Assembly (NCBI RefSeq): GCF_036785885.1
Contig: NC_092322.1
Coordinates: forward strand, 15,398,466 to 15,462,465
Source of the DNA: Coffea arabica
Lineage: Eukaryota > Streptophyta > Magnoliopsida > Gentianales > Rubiaceae
Reading direction: 5' to 3'
Length of the DNA: 64,000 nt
Part shown: positions 1 to 12,074 of the stretch, in pieces
Layout: each line of letters begins with the position of its first letter
Position numbering within the stretch: the stretch's first letter is position 1
Translations under genes and position numbers: made by a program
The notes under the pieces: model-generated
The model's database searches: none
What the model was told of the DNA's origin: nothing
Seen by the model: only the letters and a program-made list of their open reading frames with translations

Positions 1-626
1 TAGTAGGAAGTAAGATGGCAATGAGAGGACGAAATTCTACTCCGGCAACTGTTGCGTTCCTTACTGTTCAGTTACCACTTACCGTCCCTTCCTTCCTCCC
101 TTCCTTTTCCTACCCTTCCACTATTTCTTTGGTCTTTTCCTCCAACAAACCTCTGCCTTTTCCCTCTCTTCTTCTTCTTTTCTATTTTTTTTTCTTCTTT
201 TCCTCTCTTCCCCCCAACCCTTCGGGTTTGGAATTTTTCAATTTATTGCTCCAATTAGAATCTATTGAATATTTTTTTTTCAAAAAAAGTAAAGGTCCAG
301 CAAAACCCAAATAGTTTATTGCTGTTGTTGGAGAGACTCTTCCCCACTTGGGCACACCCAAACTCATTTGTGTAAATTCAACCCAACAACAACACCACGC
401 CTATGCAACTACCTTTGACCAAAAAAAAAAAAAAAGAATGCAACAACTACTACTTTACCTCTTATATCTTGTTTATTTTCCTTAATCCCTTTAGAGTGAA
501 AAAGTGATGAAAGGGAAGCAGCAAGCAATTGGAATTAGGTGGGAGGGTCCAGCTATTGCTATTGTTCAACGTGTTCCAAATGTTTTGGTTTGCCGCAACG
601 CTACAGTAGTTGTTGACATATAGTCC
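1..626. other. Intergenic sequence, no gene recognised
   Basis: Pyrimidine-rich stretches (about 85-235) and A/T homopolymers dominate. The short open frames here are low-complexity (Ser/Phe/Pro-rich) and look like chance. Nothing supports a gene. Confidence 0.5.
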
Positions 627-1082
627 TATTGATTTTAAAAAATTGACTATGAAGTTTAAAAAGGACAAAGAATAAGCGGAATTGAAGTTGAGGTTGGTGG
701 AGGAGAAAAAAGCAGTACTCAATTCTATGTAGTAGATGAACCAAGTAGAGGTAGGAGTTGATGCTCAGAAATAAAAACTGCTTTGGAGAACTTCATGTAT
801 TTGATGAATCTCATACACTTCCCCCACCTAGAAGTCATGATCAAATACCATTAAAAGATAGCTCTAAACCAATCCAAATCAGGCCCTATGGATGTCCTTG
901 CATGCAGAAAACTGAAGTCGAAAAGTTTGTAAAAGAAATATTGCACATTGGGATCATACAACCAAGTAACAGTTCATATATCACTTGTATTTTTTTTGTG
1001 AAGAGAGAGGATGGAAGCTAGAGGTTATTTGTTGATTATAGGCATTTTAATGACCTCACTATGAAAGATAGGTTCCCATTTG
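627..1082 (+). pseudogene. Ty3/gypsy polyprotein fragment (N-terminal part of reverse transcriptase)
   Basis: The frame starting near 755 reads like the linker and first reverse-transcriptase block of plant Ty3/gypsy elements. It has LPPPRSHDQIPLKDSSKPIQ, then a segment matching the usual EVEKLVxEML..GIIQPSNSPY, then VKREDGS, a stop codon (TAG at 1019-1021) where Trp is usual, and FVDYRHFNDLTMKDRFPF. The upstream stretch from about 627 has DFKKLTMKFK, which resembles the end of the protease-linker region but contains stops. The match ends abruptly at FPF, before the catalytic YxDD region, and no LTRs are visible nearby. This is a dead, truncated fragment with no RNase H or integrase. The family call rests on motif recognition. 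Confidence 0.75.
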
Positions 1083-3070
1083 TATCATGGTTTGCTGTTG
1101 CGGGTCGCGATTGCATCATGGTCGCAATTATTCCACATCTGTCACGGTATATCGATTGAATATTGGGTGATACGCACATTATAACACATAAAAATTTTCA
1201 AAAAAAAATTTGAAGAATTACTAAAAATAGAAATTATCATAAAAGGCACACTATGAAAAAAATATTCGAGTCGATTTCGAGTTGACTTGAATATTTTGGC
1301 TGATTCCATGCATCATGGATTCGAATCAGCCAATATCGATCGAATCAAAACAAGTCGCCACAGATATGAAATTATCTACGATTCAGGGATCGGTATCATA
1401 CCGGAGGGGATACCGGTCCCCTCCATTTTAGTTATGACTCAGAGGAATCGTATCAGACTCGGCTGAGTCGTATCACACTTATTGAGGATTGTATGAGTTC
1501 AAGGTCATGCTATTGGCTTGGCCAATGCACTAGCCAAATCATTGCAATTCTCATTTTTTTTTTTTTTGTTGAACTTTAATAAGGCTAAAATAAACAAACA
1601 TTAGAAAAAAAAGAAAGAGAGAGATAAAGGCAAAAGATAGAAATATGCAAATGCAGTATTTATGGAACAACACTAGTTTGGAAAGGATTTTCCCAAACTA
1701 GGAATCTTGACTTGGTATTGGATTCTAGGAGTATCAAGTCACTAAAATTTTTGTTTAAAAAAATCAATAATTTGATTTTTTTAAAATTACAAATTTACTA
1801 TCCTTTTCATAGCTACTCTTGATGAAAAGGGAAAAATAGAAAACTGAACTTAAAAAATAAATCTTGATAGATGAAGATCAAGATGTTACTCTTAAGCATC
1901 TTTCTACACAAATTTGCTACTAAATTTTACTACTAAGGATGCTCTTTTGTATCATTGCGGTGAATGATCATTGCAATTAACTAGTAAGTGGACAAAATGG
2001 AATTAAAACTAGTATAAGCTAATTGGCAATTTATATTTTGGCACATAAAGGGCTTCCTGCACTCCATTTTTCGTGGTCAGAGATCTTGTCGAGTCCAATT
2101 CAAATTATAAACAAAAAAATAATAATAATATCAAATTATATAAAAAAAACAATAATAATAACCTTCATATTGAACGGTCCAAATCTGACCAAGCTTGTCA
2201 GATCCAACCTTGAATTGTATATTGCAATTGCATTGGCAATTGTAGCAGCTCCTGTCACATTGCATGGCCTTCACTAAAGGGCTAACGTAGCCATTTAGTA
2301 TAGGGATGGTAGCCAGTAGGGTAAAACCCGATACCTACAAGTTTTTGATTTGATGGTTAATTTGATTAGATGACCGATGGGTAATTTACTAGGGTTTGTT
2401 ATTGATGAAGAGTTACCAATAGATAGCTCGATAGGATTTGATGAGAAAATCCTGATACCCAACATATACCTAGGAATTAATACCTCTATATGTGGGATAA
2501 TTGTTTGAATCTCTTTTCAGAATACTGTTAAATTTACCCTTTATAAAATATTAAATTTCTCTATGGATCTACCTAGGTTTAAAAATCAACATACTGTGTT
2601 GATTTAACATAATGTGTATTGATTTTAATTTGATAAAAAATAATTCTCTTTTCTGAATTATTTTGCAAGTAAAGGGTACCTAATGAGTAATCTGAATTCG
2701 AAATGAGAGGACTTGGCAATGAGAGTTAAAACTAGCAGGGTTAATTGATAGGTTTTGACAAAAGATGTAGATATGGGAGTTAGTATTTGATAATATCCGA
2801 CCCAGTGCCATCATCCCTAATTTAGTATCTTGTCAAGGCCTTTACAAGAGGACCGAAACAGTAATAAGTCCTTCGAGACCGGTGATAATTAGATCAGTCT
2901 ATCAAATAAAATTGATATCAGTCAATGGATTATTTGAAGTGTCAAAAAAATTTTAACAAAAGAATTCTCAATTACACTAATGCGGAACTGTCAAGTAGAA
3001 AAACTTGAAACTAAATAATGTACAACCATTTGCTTTGAGAGAGACTCATCAAAACAGTACATCCTTAGTG
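1083..3070. other. Intergenic sequence with one hairpin
   Basis: No coding frame is supported. An inverted repeat lies at about 1293-1334, with arms TTGGCTGATTC and GAATCAGCCAA around a CATG-rich centre. The rest is AT-rich and unassigned. Confidence 0.4.
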
Positions 3071-3077
3071 GCTAAAG

Positions 3078-3078
<1 letters not shown>

Positions 3079-3128
<50 letters not shown>
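3079..3128. repeat. (AT)n microsatellite
   Basis: An uninterrupted AT dinucleotide run of about 50 bp. It is likely to be length-polymorphic. Confidence 0.95.
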
Positions 3129-3130
<2 letters not shown>

Positions 3131-4008
3131 TGAATTGTCAGAGGTCATTTCTCTTGTTACAGAATGAAATGTTGAATTTTCTCGTGATAACGTTCCTGTT
3201 TCTAGTTTTTTCACTCTTCACAAGCATCGTCGTACTGTTCATCTCAATATTAAAGGGCAACATCTTTGGATCATTATTGATGAGTTTTAAAATCAAATCT
3301 ACCAGCTTCCAAGTATCACAATTCCACCTTGCTTCCAATGATTTAACACAGCCTGGTGTCTCTTTCATTCGGGAGCAGAGTACATCATAAGATGACACCA
3401 AAATTGTAAACGTCTCTTGTGGTTAATCATTGTTCCCCTCTTGACCTCCAATATTTTTGCACATCGGGTGCTCTAATTGTGCCACACCAATCTTTTGCAC
3501 GGAAATTGAAATACCCTTAGCCAAACACTTTAAAGCTAAAAAGAATGGAAAAAATATTTAGAAATTTAGACACAAGCATAGCGTTTTGATTTATTAATTT
3601 GGAGATAATAGCAAAATTTGTAATAAATACTTACCGAGTCCTAGATCACCAATTTTTGCTCATTTAATATTTATGAAAATCTCATCAAAAAAGATATTCT
3701 TCAGATCATTGTGGATGATGCCTTTTTCATGAATAAAAGCTTGAACAATTGTCCGAAGATATCCACACATCTTGAACTCTCAACCTATTTTGCAATTCTT
3801 TATCTAATGAACTAAAACAACAACATATATAGTATCACGTTAATACTAAAGAACAGATTGAGTTTAGGGAGTAAATTAGGAATCTCATGTTACTTTGCAA
3901 GCAACACGAAGCTCAACTCCTTATTTAAATGCTTAAGTAATAATTTGGTAGTAAGATAAAAAGACATGGTATGGACATTGGACAATGTTGCCATTTCAAT
4001 ATAAAAAG

Positions 4009-4549
4009 GAAAAATTGTTCAAGATGTCTCTCACATTTTATCAAATGAATTTTTCGTCCTTCATTTTTAAAAATCAATTTGAGGTCCCTTACTAATTCAA
4101 GTCAACATAATTTGGTCCTAATATAGGTTTCAAACCACTTTTTAGTATGAAATCACCACACTACTCATTTGTGATCATATTTTAGGTACAAAAAGGTAAA
4201 ATTCCACATGTTTAGAGGTAAAATTCCACATGTTTAGAGGCAAAATATGGATCAAGTCAAATCTTACTCTTTTAGGAAGAAAATAAATATAGTGTGGATC
4301 AAATTACATTTCTTTAGAGGTAAAAGTGAATATGGATCAGGTCATTTGTTTAATTACAAATGGTATCTAATCTTTTTCTTTTTAAAAAATGTCCTCATGT
4401 GAGAGATTTTAGGTAAAAAGTGGTGAAAACCCTAGGATGGGGTCAAATTTTATTGACTTGAACTTGAAGGGGACGTAAAATTAGCATTTTTTAAGTGAGG
4501 GTAAAATAATTCATTTAATAAAATATAAGAGATGTTTTGAATAATTTTC
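4009..4549. mobile_element. MULE-like MITE (long imperfect terminal inverted repeats, 9-bp TSD)
   Basis: The left end begins GAAAAATTGTTCAAGATGTC. The right end read in reverse complement begins GAAAATTATTCAAAACATCT, and the imperfect pairing continues for about 100 bp (left ATTTTATCAAATGAAT against right ATTTTATTAAATGAAT). Flanks are TATAAAAAG at 4000-4008 and TATAAAGAA at 4550-4558, a 9-bp duplication with two mismatches, as expected for Mutator-type insertion. There is no coding frame, so it is a non-autonomous element of about 541 bp. Confidence 0.65.
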
Positions 4550-4572
4550 TATAAAGAATTGGTTGTCAGAGC

Positions 4573-4907
4573 TAGGGATGCAAATGATTTGAGCCGAGTC
4601 GAGTTTCGGTCTAATCGAGTCGAGACTCAACATAATTTTATGAAGTTTGAACTCAAGCTTAAAAAAATAAAAAATAATTATTTTATTTTTAAAAAATGAA
4701 TAAATTAATAATTTTTCTTAACAAATAATAAAATATTAGAGATATATATATAATTTTACTATTAAAATAAAAAATAATATATATATAATTAAGCTCAAGC
4801 CGGCTCGCAAGCTAACGAGTTTAGTATTTTTAAATTTGAGTTTGAATTGATTAGCTCGAGTCGAGCTCAAACCCAATCGCGAGCGGCTTGATTCGTTTAC
4901 AACCCTA
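4573..4907. mobile_element. hAT-like MITE
   Basis: The left terminus is TAGGGATGCAAATGAT. The right terminus reads TAGGGTTGTAAACGAATC in reverse complement. Flanking octamers are GTCAGAGC (4565-4572) and GTCAAAGT (4908-4915), 6 of 8 matching, consistent with an old 8-bp hAT duplication. The interior is rich in GAGTCGAG/GAGCTCAAGC motifs and non-coding. Confidence 0.7.
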
Positions 4908-4986
4908 GTCAAAGTCAGGAAGTTATGGATCAAAATCCCCTATCCAACTCTACAAGTGGAAAATATATACTCACATATTACTTTAA

Positions 4987-5154
4987 AATTGATAGTATCT
5001 AATTTTCTCTAAGTTATGAATGATGACTGATGATCTCTAATCTCATATCAAATTATCCTGGAAGATGAAACATAAAACTGATGTTGATTTACCTAGGAAA
5101 TAATGAACACATACATTTGGATGTTGCACTAAACGTAGGATCATTAACTCTTTA

Positions 5155-5205
<51 letters not shown>

Positions 5206-5760
5206 ATCCCATTTCTCTAAGTTACGAGTGATGACTGATGATCTCTAATCCTATCTCAATTATCGTCGAAGATGACATATAAAACTAATATCAATTCACC
5301 TAGAAATAACAAACCAATATATTTTGGTGTTGCACAAATGTAGGATCTTTAACTCTTCAGTATATATAAACCTCCCTACCTCTATTTCTCTAAATTAGTA
5401 TATATATGTACGTCTCACTGCCCCATTTCTTTATGTTAATATCGATTCACTTGAAAACAGCGAAACATATTTGAGTGTTGTACTAAATCTTTAACTCTTT
5501 AGTACGTATAGACCTCCCACCCCGTTTTTCTAAGTTATGGATGATGACTAATGATTTCTAATCCTATCTATGGATAATGATCTCTAATCTTATCTCAAGA
5601 TGAAATATAAAACTACCCTATTTTTCTAAGTTATGGGTGATGACTAATCATCTCTTATTCATATCTCAAGATGAAATATAAAACTAATATCAATTCACCT
5701 AAAAATACTGGACAATGTCCAGACAACGTTTGGGTGCTGCACTGAATATAAGATTTTTTT
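4987..5760. repeat. Degenerate tandem repeat array (about 170-230 bp units)
   Basis: A unit carrying TTTCTCTAAGTTA, GATGACTGATGATCTCTAAT, GAAGATGA..ATAAAACT and GTTGCAC...AGGATC..TAACTCTT recurs at about 5010, 5212, 5395-5530 (shortened), 5532 and 5622. A (GT)n(AT)n microsatellite at about 5155-5202 separates the first two units. The copies are diverged and unequal in length. Confidence 0.7.
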
Positions 5761-5773
5761 GAATTTTTTAAAC

Positions 5774-5900
5774 AATGCAATGCATATGTTCAAACCCATT
5801 TCTACAAAGATATATAGAGCCTTGACTATCACCTGCTGCTAACAGTGTAATGCATATGGTCAAACCCATGTAAAGATATATAGAGCCTTGATTGCCATCT
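5774..5900. repeat. Two tandem copies of a ~65-bp unit
   Basis: AATGCATATGTTCAAACCCA followed by AAAGATATATAGAGCCTTGA recurs about 75 bp later as AATGCATATGGTCAAACCCA with the same tail. It is non-coding. Confidence 0.75.
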
Positions 5901-8156
5901 CCTGCAAAATAGAAATAAAAAGAAAAAAAACATAAACATAGAATAACATAGGATTGCAATGTAAAATAGCCATATGTGCGACTAAAAAGTATGCAAAAAA
6001 AAAGATAGAAAGAGACAAAGAACAAATGAATTGGCAGAGTTTCATTGGATTTGATCTACCCAACTTTATTGTGTAGTCTGACATTTAATGAAGTTTTCTC
6101 AGGAAAAATATTTTTTGTGCCTTAGATCTATCTATTTGAGTCCCTTTTTTTGGTTGCTCAATCTGTAACATGAAAATTTAGAATAAGTACATATTTAGCG
6201 TAGACAAAACATAAATATGCAAGTATCTAGGAGCTTTACAATAAAAAAAATTCACTTTGGTAAATTACTTTAATTTTATTAAACAAAAGATGAAGAGTCA
6301 AGCTATTGCAAATAATTGTAACAAGCAAACTCTGGCTATTTGAGAGAGACAAGTAAATGTACCTAAAAAAGAAAGGAATTCGAATTGCTTGCCAAATTTA
6401 GCGTACTTTGCTTATTGACTTGTAAGGTTTGTCCAAATAACAATATAATTACCTTATGCACATTCAAATCTTAACACTATCACTTTTATGTGTGTTATTT
6501 GTTGGTCTTAAATTTCATTACCAGAAAAGTAAATAGGGATGCATTGCTTAGACTAGGTATGAATAGTTAAGGTCGACCATGGAAATTAACCCGAAATATG
6601 GAATCAATCTTCTGAATTTGCCCTTTTGTTTGCTATCTCACTTGAAACTTTTGTGAAATTTGACCTGTCAAAATAGCAAGACTTTCATGAGAGACTCAAC
6701 TTGGAAAAGGATGTTTGCACTAAAAGGGTGCATACTAAGGTAAGCAAGTCGAAAGAAATTCATTTATGACAAGTTCATAATGAAGAAAAACACTAGTGGA
6801 AAATTCATTAAATTGTTGTCGTTTAAAGAAACCAAAGGACCATTACTAAGTCGTTAAAGAAAAGATTCCGAACAAATTTTCTCAAGTATAGACTGCTTCA
6901 AGTATAGATAGACAAACATGTGTATGAGTTGGGAAAGAGAGAGAGACAAAGAGAGATTAACCTATGCTTTGATGGCAATGTAATGCTGATATGTAGCGCA
7001 TGTGACAACGACTAAGCTTATTGCTATCTTTTGAAAACTTGAACTGAATAGTAACTCGGCCAAACTCAAGAGTTAGGGTAAATGGATTCGATCGAGTTTG
7101 AATCAGTTTAAGAACTAGATGATGTCATCATCATGTCAAAAATATTAATTATATAAATAAAATAGTATGAAGAAATGACCTATAGATATATTAGTGACAT
7201 AAGAAAATAAATATCCTTTATTCTTCATTTTTGTTTCACAGAGCTTAGTAAAATTCAAAAATATTAAAACCTAACCCTAATTTGATAGTTGTGACTTTTA
7301 AATGCAAATTAATGAGTCTATAACTAAATGCATGAGACTTATTTGAAAAAATACATCAAAATTGACCCTGCAAATGACATTATAAAATGTTTTAGGAACT
7401 TTGACAGCAATTCAAAACATTGCAGGCGAAAAATGAAATATTAAAAACTTAAGGTAATTATCTCTAATTTCTCATTCTGTTTCCTACATCTTCTAAGTCT
7501 CATATGGTCGTGTTCACCATTCTATTTCAATTCCCGGGGACCTCCGTCCTCTCGTTTTCCTTCTGTCTTCCAATCTTTTCCTTTTCCTTTTTAGTCTATC
7601 AAATTTGTCTTCTAATCCTGGTTCTTCATGTTTGGTTTTCTTTTCTTTATTTAATCAAACAAAAACATGGAAACTTATTATTCTTTTTCTTTCTCTTTTA
7701 TCCATTTGCTGGCTTCTTTTTTTCTTCTCTTATTTTACCTTTAGATCTTTGATCTTCAAGTTTCCTTCTTGCTCTTAGTTTTATATTAGATGTTTAGATC
7801 TATAAATAGTAGTAATTTTACCATTACAGATTTGCTTGAAAAACGGGAAAATCCTAATTCTTCATCTTTTTTTTCCCAAAAAAAAGGGTGGCAAATTTGT
7901 GAAGCAAAGAATCGGGTTTTGAAATCTAATTTTTCTGGTTCAACCTCAATTCAACCCAATTGTTGATTAGATTTGACCAAGTCTCAATTAGCCAGTTTTT
8001 AGGTAAGCTTGGACCAGACATTTAGTTAGCTGTCGGTTCGACTGGTTGAACCAGCTGGTCCAGTCCGATTCCTAATCTAAAGGCTTTCTAACATTATCCG
8101 CTTCTTTCTTCCTTGAATTTAATTGCCTCATCCAAAGGTTGTTCAATTATCTTGTC
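5901..8156. other. Intergenic sequence, no gene recognised
   Basis: AT-rich sequence without a supported gene. The stretch at about 7920-8090 contains GGTTCGACTGGTTGAACCAG and resembles, weakly, the CCGG-type repeats at 29498 and 63137. Confidence 0.4.
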
Positions 8157-8353
8157 AAGTACTAAATCTAATATATTTGAGTGTATATCACATTCATTGA
8201 TAAGTGAATAGTTTATCACTTATTTTTAGAAACAAGTTTTGTTTAAGTGTCATTTAATTAATTCAGTTGTTTAATTTTTAGTTATCAAATTCATTTGAAA
8301 ATATTAAGATTTGAATCAATTAAATTTAAGTACTGAACTAGGTTATCAAACAT
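8157..8353. repeat. Dispersed MITE-like repeat, copy 1
   Basis: It shares with 11866-12072 the order ACTAAATCTAATATATTTGA, AATAAGTGAATA, CATTTAATTAATTCAG and TACTGAA..GGTTATCAAA. The right end, GGTTATCAAACATGG, resembles a MITE terminus. This copy appears to lack the left end. Confidence 0.6.
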
Positions 8354-9917
8354 GGTTAGTTTTGTCGCAAAACATGCTTAAACATAATACTCCCTACTTA
8401 CAACGTTCAAGCAAAATGGCAAAATCCAACCTCTACACATTTAAAAGCAAGGAGCTACACTATTACCTCAATATGGAGGGCGTGTGTCAATCGTAATGAC
8501 CGAAGTAAACCCCATGCAATGCCTGCAAATTAGCATGAATAAAAACACAAAGATGTCAAACATTTGTGTGGCTCTGAAAATTATAAAAATGTTAACCATA
8601 CTGAACATCATCAACCTAGTGATCATTGACAGGACCAAAGCAGCAGATGTAAAAAACACATAGAGGATTTTGCCAAGTGGTATCAAAATTAACTTAGCCT
8701 CTCATGTCTCTAATATTTGTTCAAGCAATGCAAATGTCAGAGCGTAATCTCTACCATACAAATAAGGATGGCCCAACCTCAATACAACAATTGCAATTAA
8801 CTCAAAGGTACTGATGGCAAAAGGCAAAACCAAATAATGTTAGCCTTGTCCAACATTTGTATCTCTCGAAGAATGACTTGAAGGCAAATTCATCAACCAT
8901 GACTTAGGCTGTTGCCTACAACATGATGGAAAACATCGATTAAACAGCACAAATTAAATACATAGGTTCTAGAAAACAATTAGCACTAAAGAATATATCA
9001 ACAATCCTCTGGTTAAACTAAGTTAAATTGTGAAATACAAACATGCATCTTGAAACAATCTGCACTAATACTGCACCTATGGTTGACAAAGTTGAATGTC
9101 CCAACCCAACTAATTGCCTTTATCCACCGTCTCTACACTACCGCCATAACCATGCCCTCTAGAGCTTGTCCTTCTTTCTTCCTGCATGTGATTGGAGGTT
9201 CGGAACTTGGCGAGGCACGCTGTCAAGGCGGAAGCTGCGGGTTGTTTCTTTGTTTTGCAGTCATCATGGTACTTCCCCCTCTTTGTCTGTGGTACAATAT
9301 GTTCTGGAATTATACAAGTAAATTTTCCTGAATTTGGATATTTGTGGACTGGATTCATGCTTTTTCCTATTTTGGAAAATTAAGTTAACATCATATTCAT
9401 ATGGTTTCAGACTTTCAGTTACCTGTACCATTAATTTAGTCTCTATTTTAACAGGATAACCAGTTAAGTAGCTACTTGGCTCGTGAGGGTGACATAAGAT
9501 TAGACATAGCTCTGCTGGTGACATTTGGTTTCGATTGAGAAAAAAAAATCTACCGTACGAAATATGCATATACGACTAACGGGCAACCTTATAAGGGGAA
9601 AAAAGAAAGGAAAAGCCCGAAAAGTGGAATCAAGAACCTTAGACTAATATCTATATCAACTAAATTAGATCTTAGACTAATATCTGTATCAACTGAATTA
9701 GATCTTAAAATCTCAAACTCCTTATTTCCCAGGTGCTTTCTTCATTTTGTATGAGATTTCACGCACAAGTTAGTAGAGATTAACAAGTATACATGGAATA
9801 AAGAAGTAACACGGAATAGACACCAAGAGTAATGGAATTTAATTAATTAATTGTATAATATAATGCAAGTAAGAAGCAAGATCGGTAGCCAATTGATAGG
9901 GTTAGTGATTTAAAAAA
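8354..9917. other. Intergenic sequence; possible gene relic near 9190-9310
   Basis: No intact gene is visible. Around 9190-9310 the base composition rises, and a polypyrimidine tract ending TTTGTTTTGCAG (to 9260) resembles an acceptor site between two short open stretches. No protein family was recognised. Confidence 0.3.
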
Positions 9918-10910
9918 GAATATCCCGCCATTGCCAAAATACTATATTTGGACTAATTTGCCCTTGTGAATTATACCTATGCATATTGCCTATTACGTGA
10001 ATTATACATATACATTTATTTTTTAAACTACTTTACATGTATTAACATCATAGTAGTGCAACTATATTGCCCTTGAACTAAATTGCCCTTACCGAAATTA
10101 TTTTGTCAACCACAATCCAAATAAATAAAAAATCCTATCAATTGGGTTCTGTGAATGACGACGTCAACAAGGGGATATATTAAAACCCTTGAGTGACAAT
10201 TATTAGTTTGTATATAATTAAAATCCTTGATTTAATTTATAATTTTAATTAAGGTTATAAATATTAAAAATGGTAAATTAACCACATTAGGAAGAAACTG
10301 CAAAATAAGGGGGGACTTTGGTCATTATAATAGCAATCCCATTTTACCTAATTCCCAACGAAACACATTATAGCATTGTTTTTAAATATATCCTATCTAA
10401 CTCAAAACCAACCAAATACTAGATAGCTTGGATTATTAATTCGGAATATCCCCTCATTGCCAAAATACTATATTTGGAATAATTTGCCCTTGTGAACTAT
10501 ACATACGCATACTGCCTATTACGTGAATTATACATATACATTTTTTTTAACTTTACATGTATTAACATCATAGTAGTGCAACTAAATTGCCCTTGAACTA
10601 AATTGCCCTTACTAAACTTATTTTGTCAACCACAATCCAAATAAATAAAAAAAATCCTATCAATTGGGTTATGTGAATGACGACGTCAATAAGGGGATAT
10701 ATTAAAACCCTTGAGTGACAATTATTAGTTTGTATATATTAAAATCCTTGATTTAATTTATAATTTTAATAAATGTTATAAATATTAAAAATGGTAAATT
10801 AACCTTATTAGGAAGAAACTGCAAAATAAGGGGGACTTTAGTCATTATAATAGCAATCCTATTTTACCTAATTCCCAACCAAACACTAGATAACTTGGGT
10901 TACTAATCCG
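9918..10910. repeat. Direct tandem duplication (about 526 bp and 467 bp)
   Basis: Copy 1 (9918-10443) and copy 2 (10444-10910) align throughout. Each starts GAATATCCC, contains CATTGCCAAAATACTATATT, GTGAATGACGACGTCAA and GGAAGAAACTGCAAAATAAG, and ends ACTAGATA[G/A]CTTGG. Copy 1 has about 55 extra bases near its right end. The unit does not code. It may be a mobile element that inserted next to itself or a local duplication. Confidence 0.85.
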
Positions 10911-11789
10911 GAAATGACTCAATCCAAGATTGGTAACCCTATCTTGAGTTACCCTATTTTAATTAGGTTGTCAGCCATATTGATCCGAAATTCAAACAAT
11001 TAGGGTAAACAAATATAAAATTCAAATTGTTTGACTAACTCCATTTTGATTTTAGCCATTACATGGCATTAAATTTAGGCCCACTGGTTATACTTCTAAT
11101 GACAATTACAAGTACGATTTGTCTATTTGATTTTTGGGCATCTAATTTTGCTTGTTTTACATCAAAATTTGAATGATAAAGCCATACTAGAATGTTGATT
11201 ACCAAATCAAGTCCTTACACTACTTAAAAGAACAAATAAAATGGTTGGTAACATGCAACCCACTTTAACACTAAATAATTACTGCTAAACTCAATGTGTG
11301 TCCACCAATACCCATGGCCTATACAGAATGTAAACATGCAATAAATGATAAAACACCACCAACAAGGGCCTCAATTGCAAGCATAGTCATTCATTGAAGA
11401 ATGGGAGCCAGCAAATTGCACATGTCTCGAGGCATATGCCATCAAATTTTGCTTTCTTCTATCGAAGTGCGATAACCGGTTCATGCTTTAGTACCAAATG
11501 GGTTGTCAACCATTGGGTCGAACATATATGAGCAATTATCCATGCTTCAATTAACCTTACCTAGTGGGTTAATATATGCATTTAAATTGCTGCCATGTGA
11601 GACATTTGCCCTTATCTCCACACGTGAGCCGGTTGCCCCTTTTTTCTACCCTCTTTTTTCTTTCTTTATTTTCCCTTTGACGTTGTACGAAATTGATTTG
11701 ACAACGGCCTGTTTCTCCCAGCGATTTTGTCAGTCTAATGACATTTTTGTGGTAAAGACCACTTTTAACATACTGTATAATTATCCTAG

Positions 11790-12074
11790 AATACGTTTGA
11801 TAAAACTGAGCTGAAATCTGAAATTTGAAATTTGAAGTTTGAATCCATTAAGTCATTGAATTATTAAATATTAAATCTAATATATTTGAGTACATATTAT
11901 ATTCAGTAATAAGTGAATAATTTCTCACTTAATTTTGGGAGTAAGTTTTGTCTAGAAAATTTAGTGCCATTTAATTAATTCAGATATTCAATTTTTGGTT
12001 ATTAAACGGTCTGAATATATTATTATCTGAATCCATTAAGTTTACGTACTGAATTGGGTTATCAAATAGGGCCT
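11790..12074. mobile_element. MITE-like element (terminal TTTGATAA repeats), copy 2 of the family at 8157
   Basis: The left end CGTTTGATAAAACTGAGCTG pairs with the right end in reverse complement, CTATTTGATAACCCAATTCA. The interior matches 8157-8353. Target duplication is unclear (CCTAGAAT against CCTTAGTG at most). It is non-autonomous. Confidence 0.5.

Noticed and set aside
15-367. Overlapping frames rich in Ser/Phe/Pro and Lys
   Set aside because: They derive from pyrimidine/purine tracts on both strands and have no recognisable protein.
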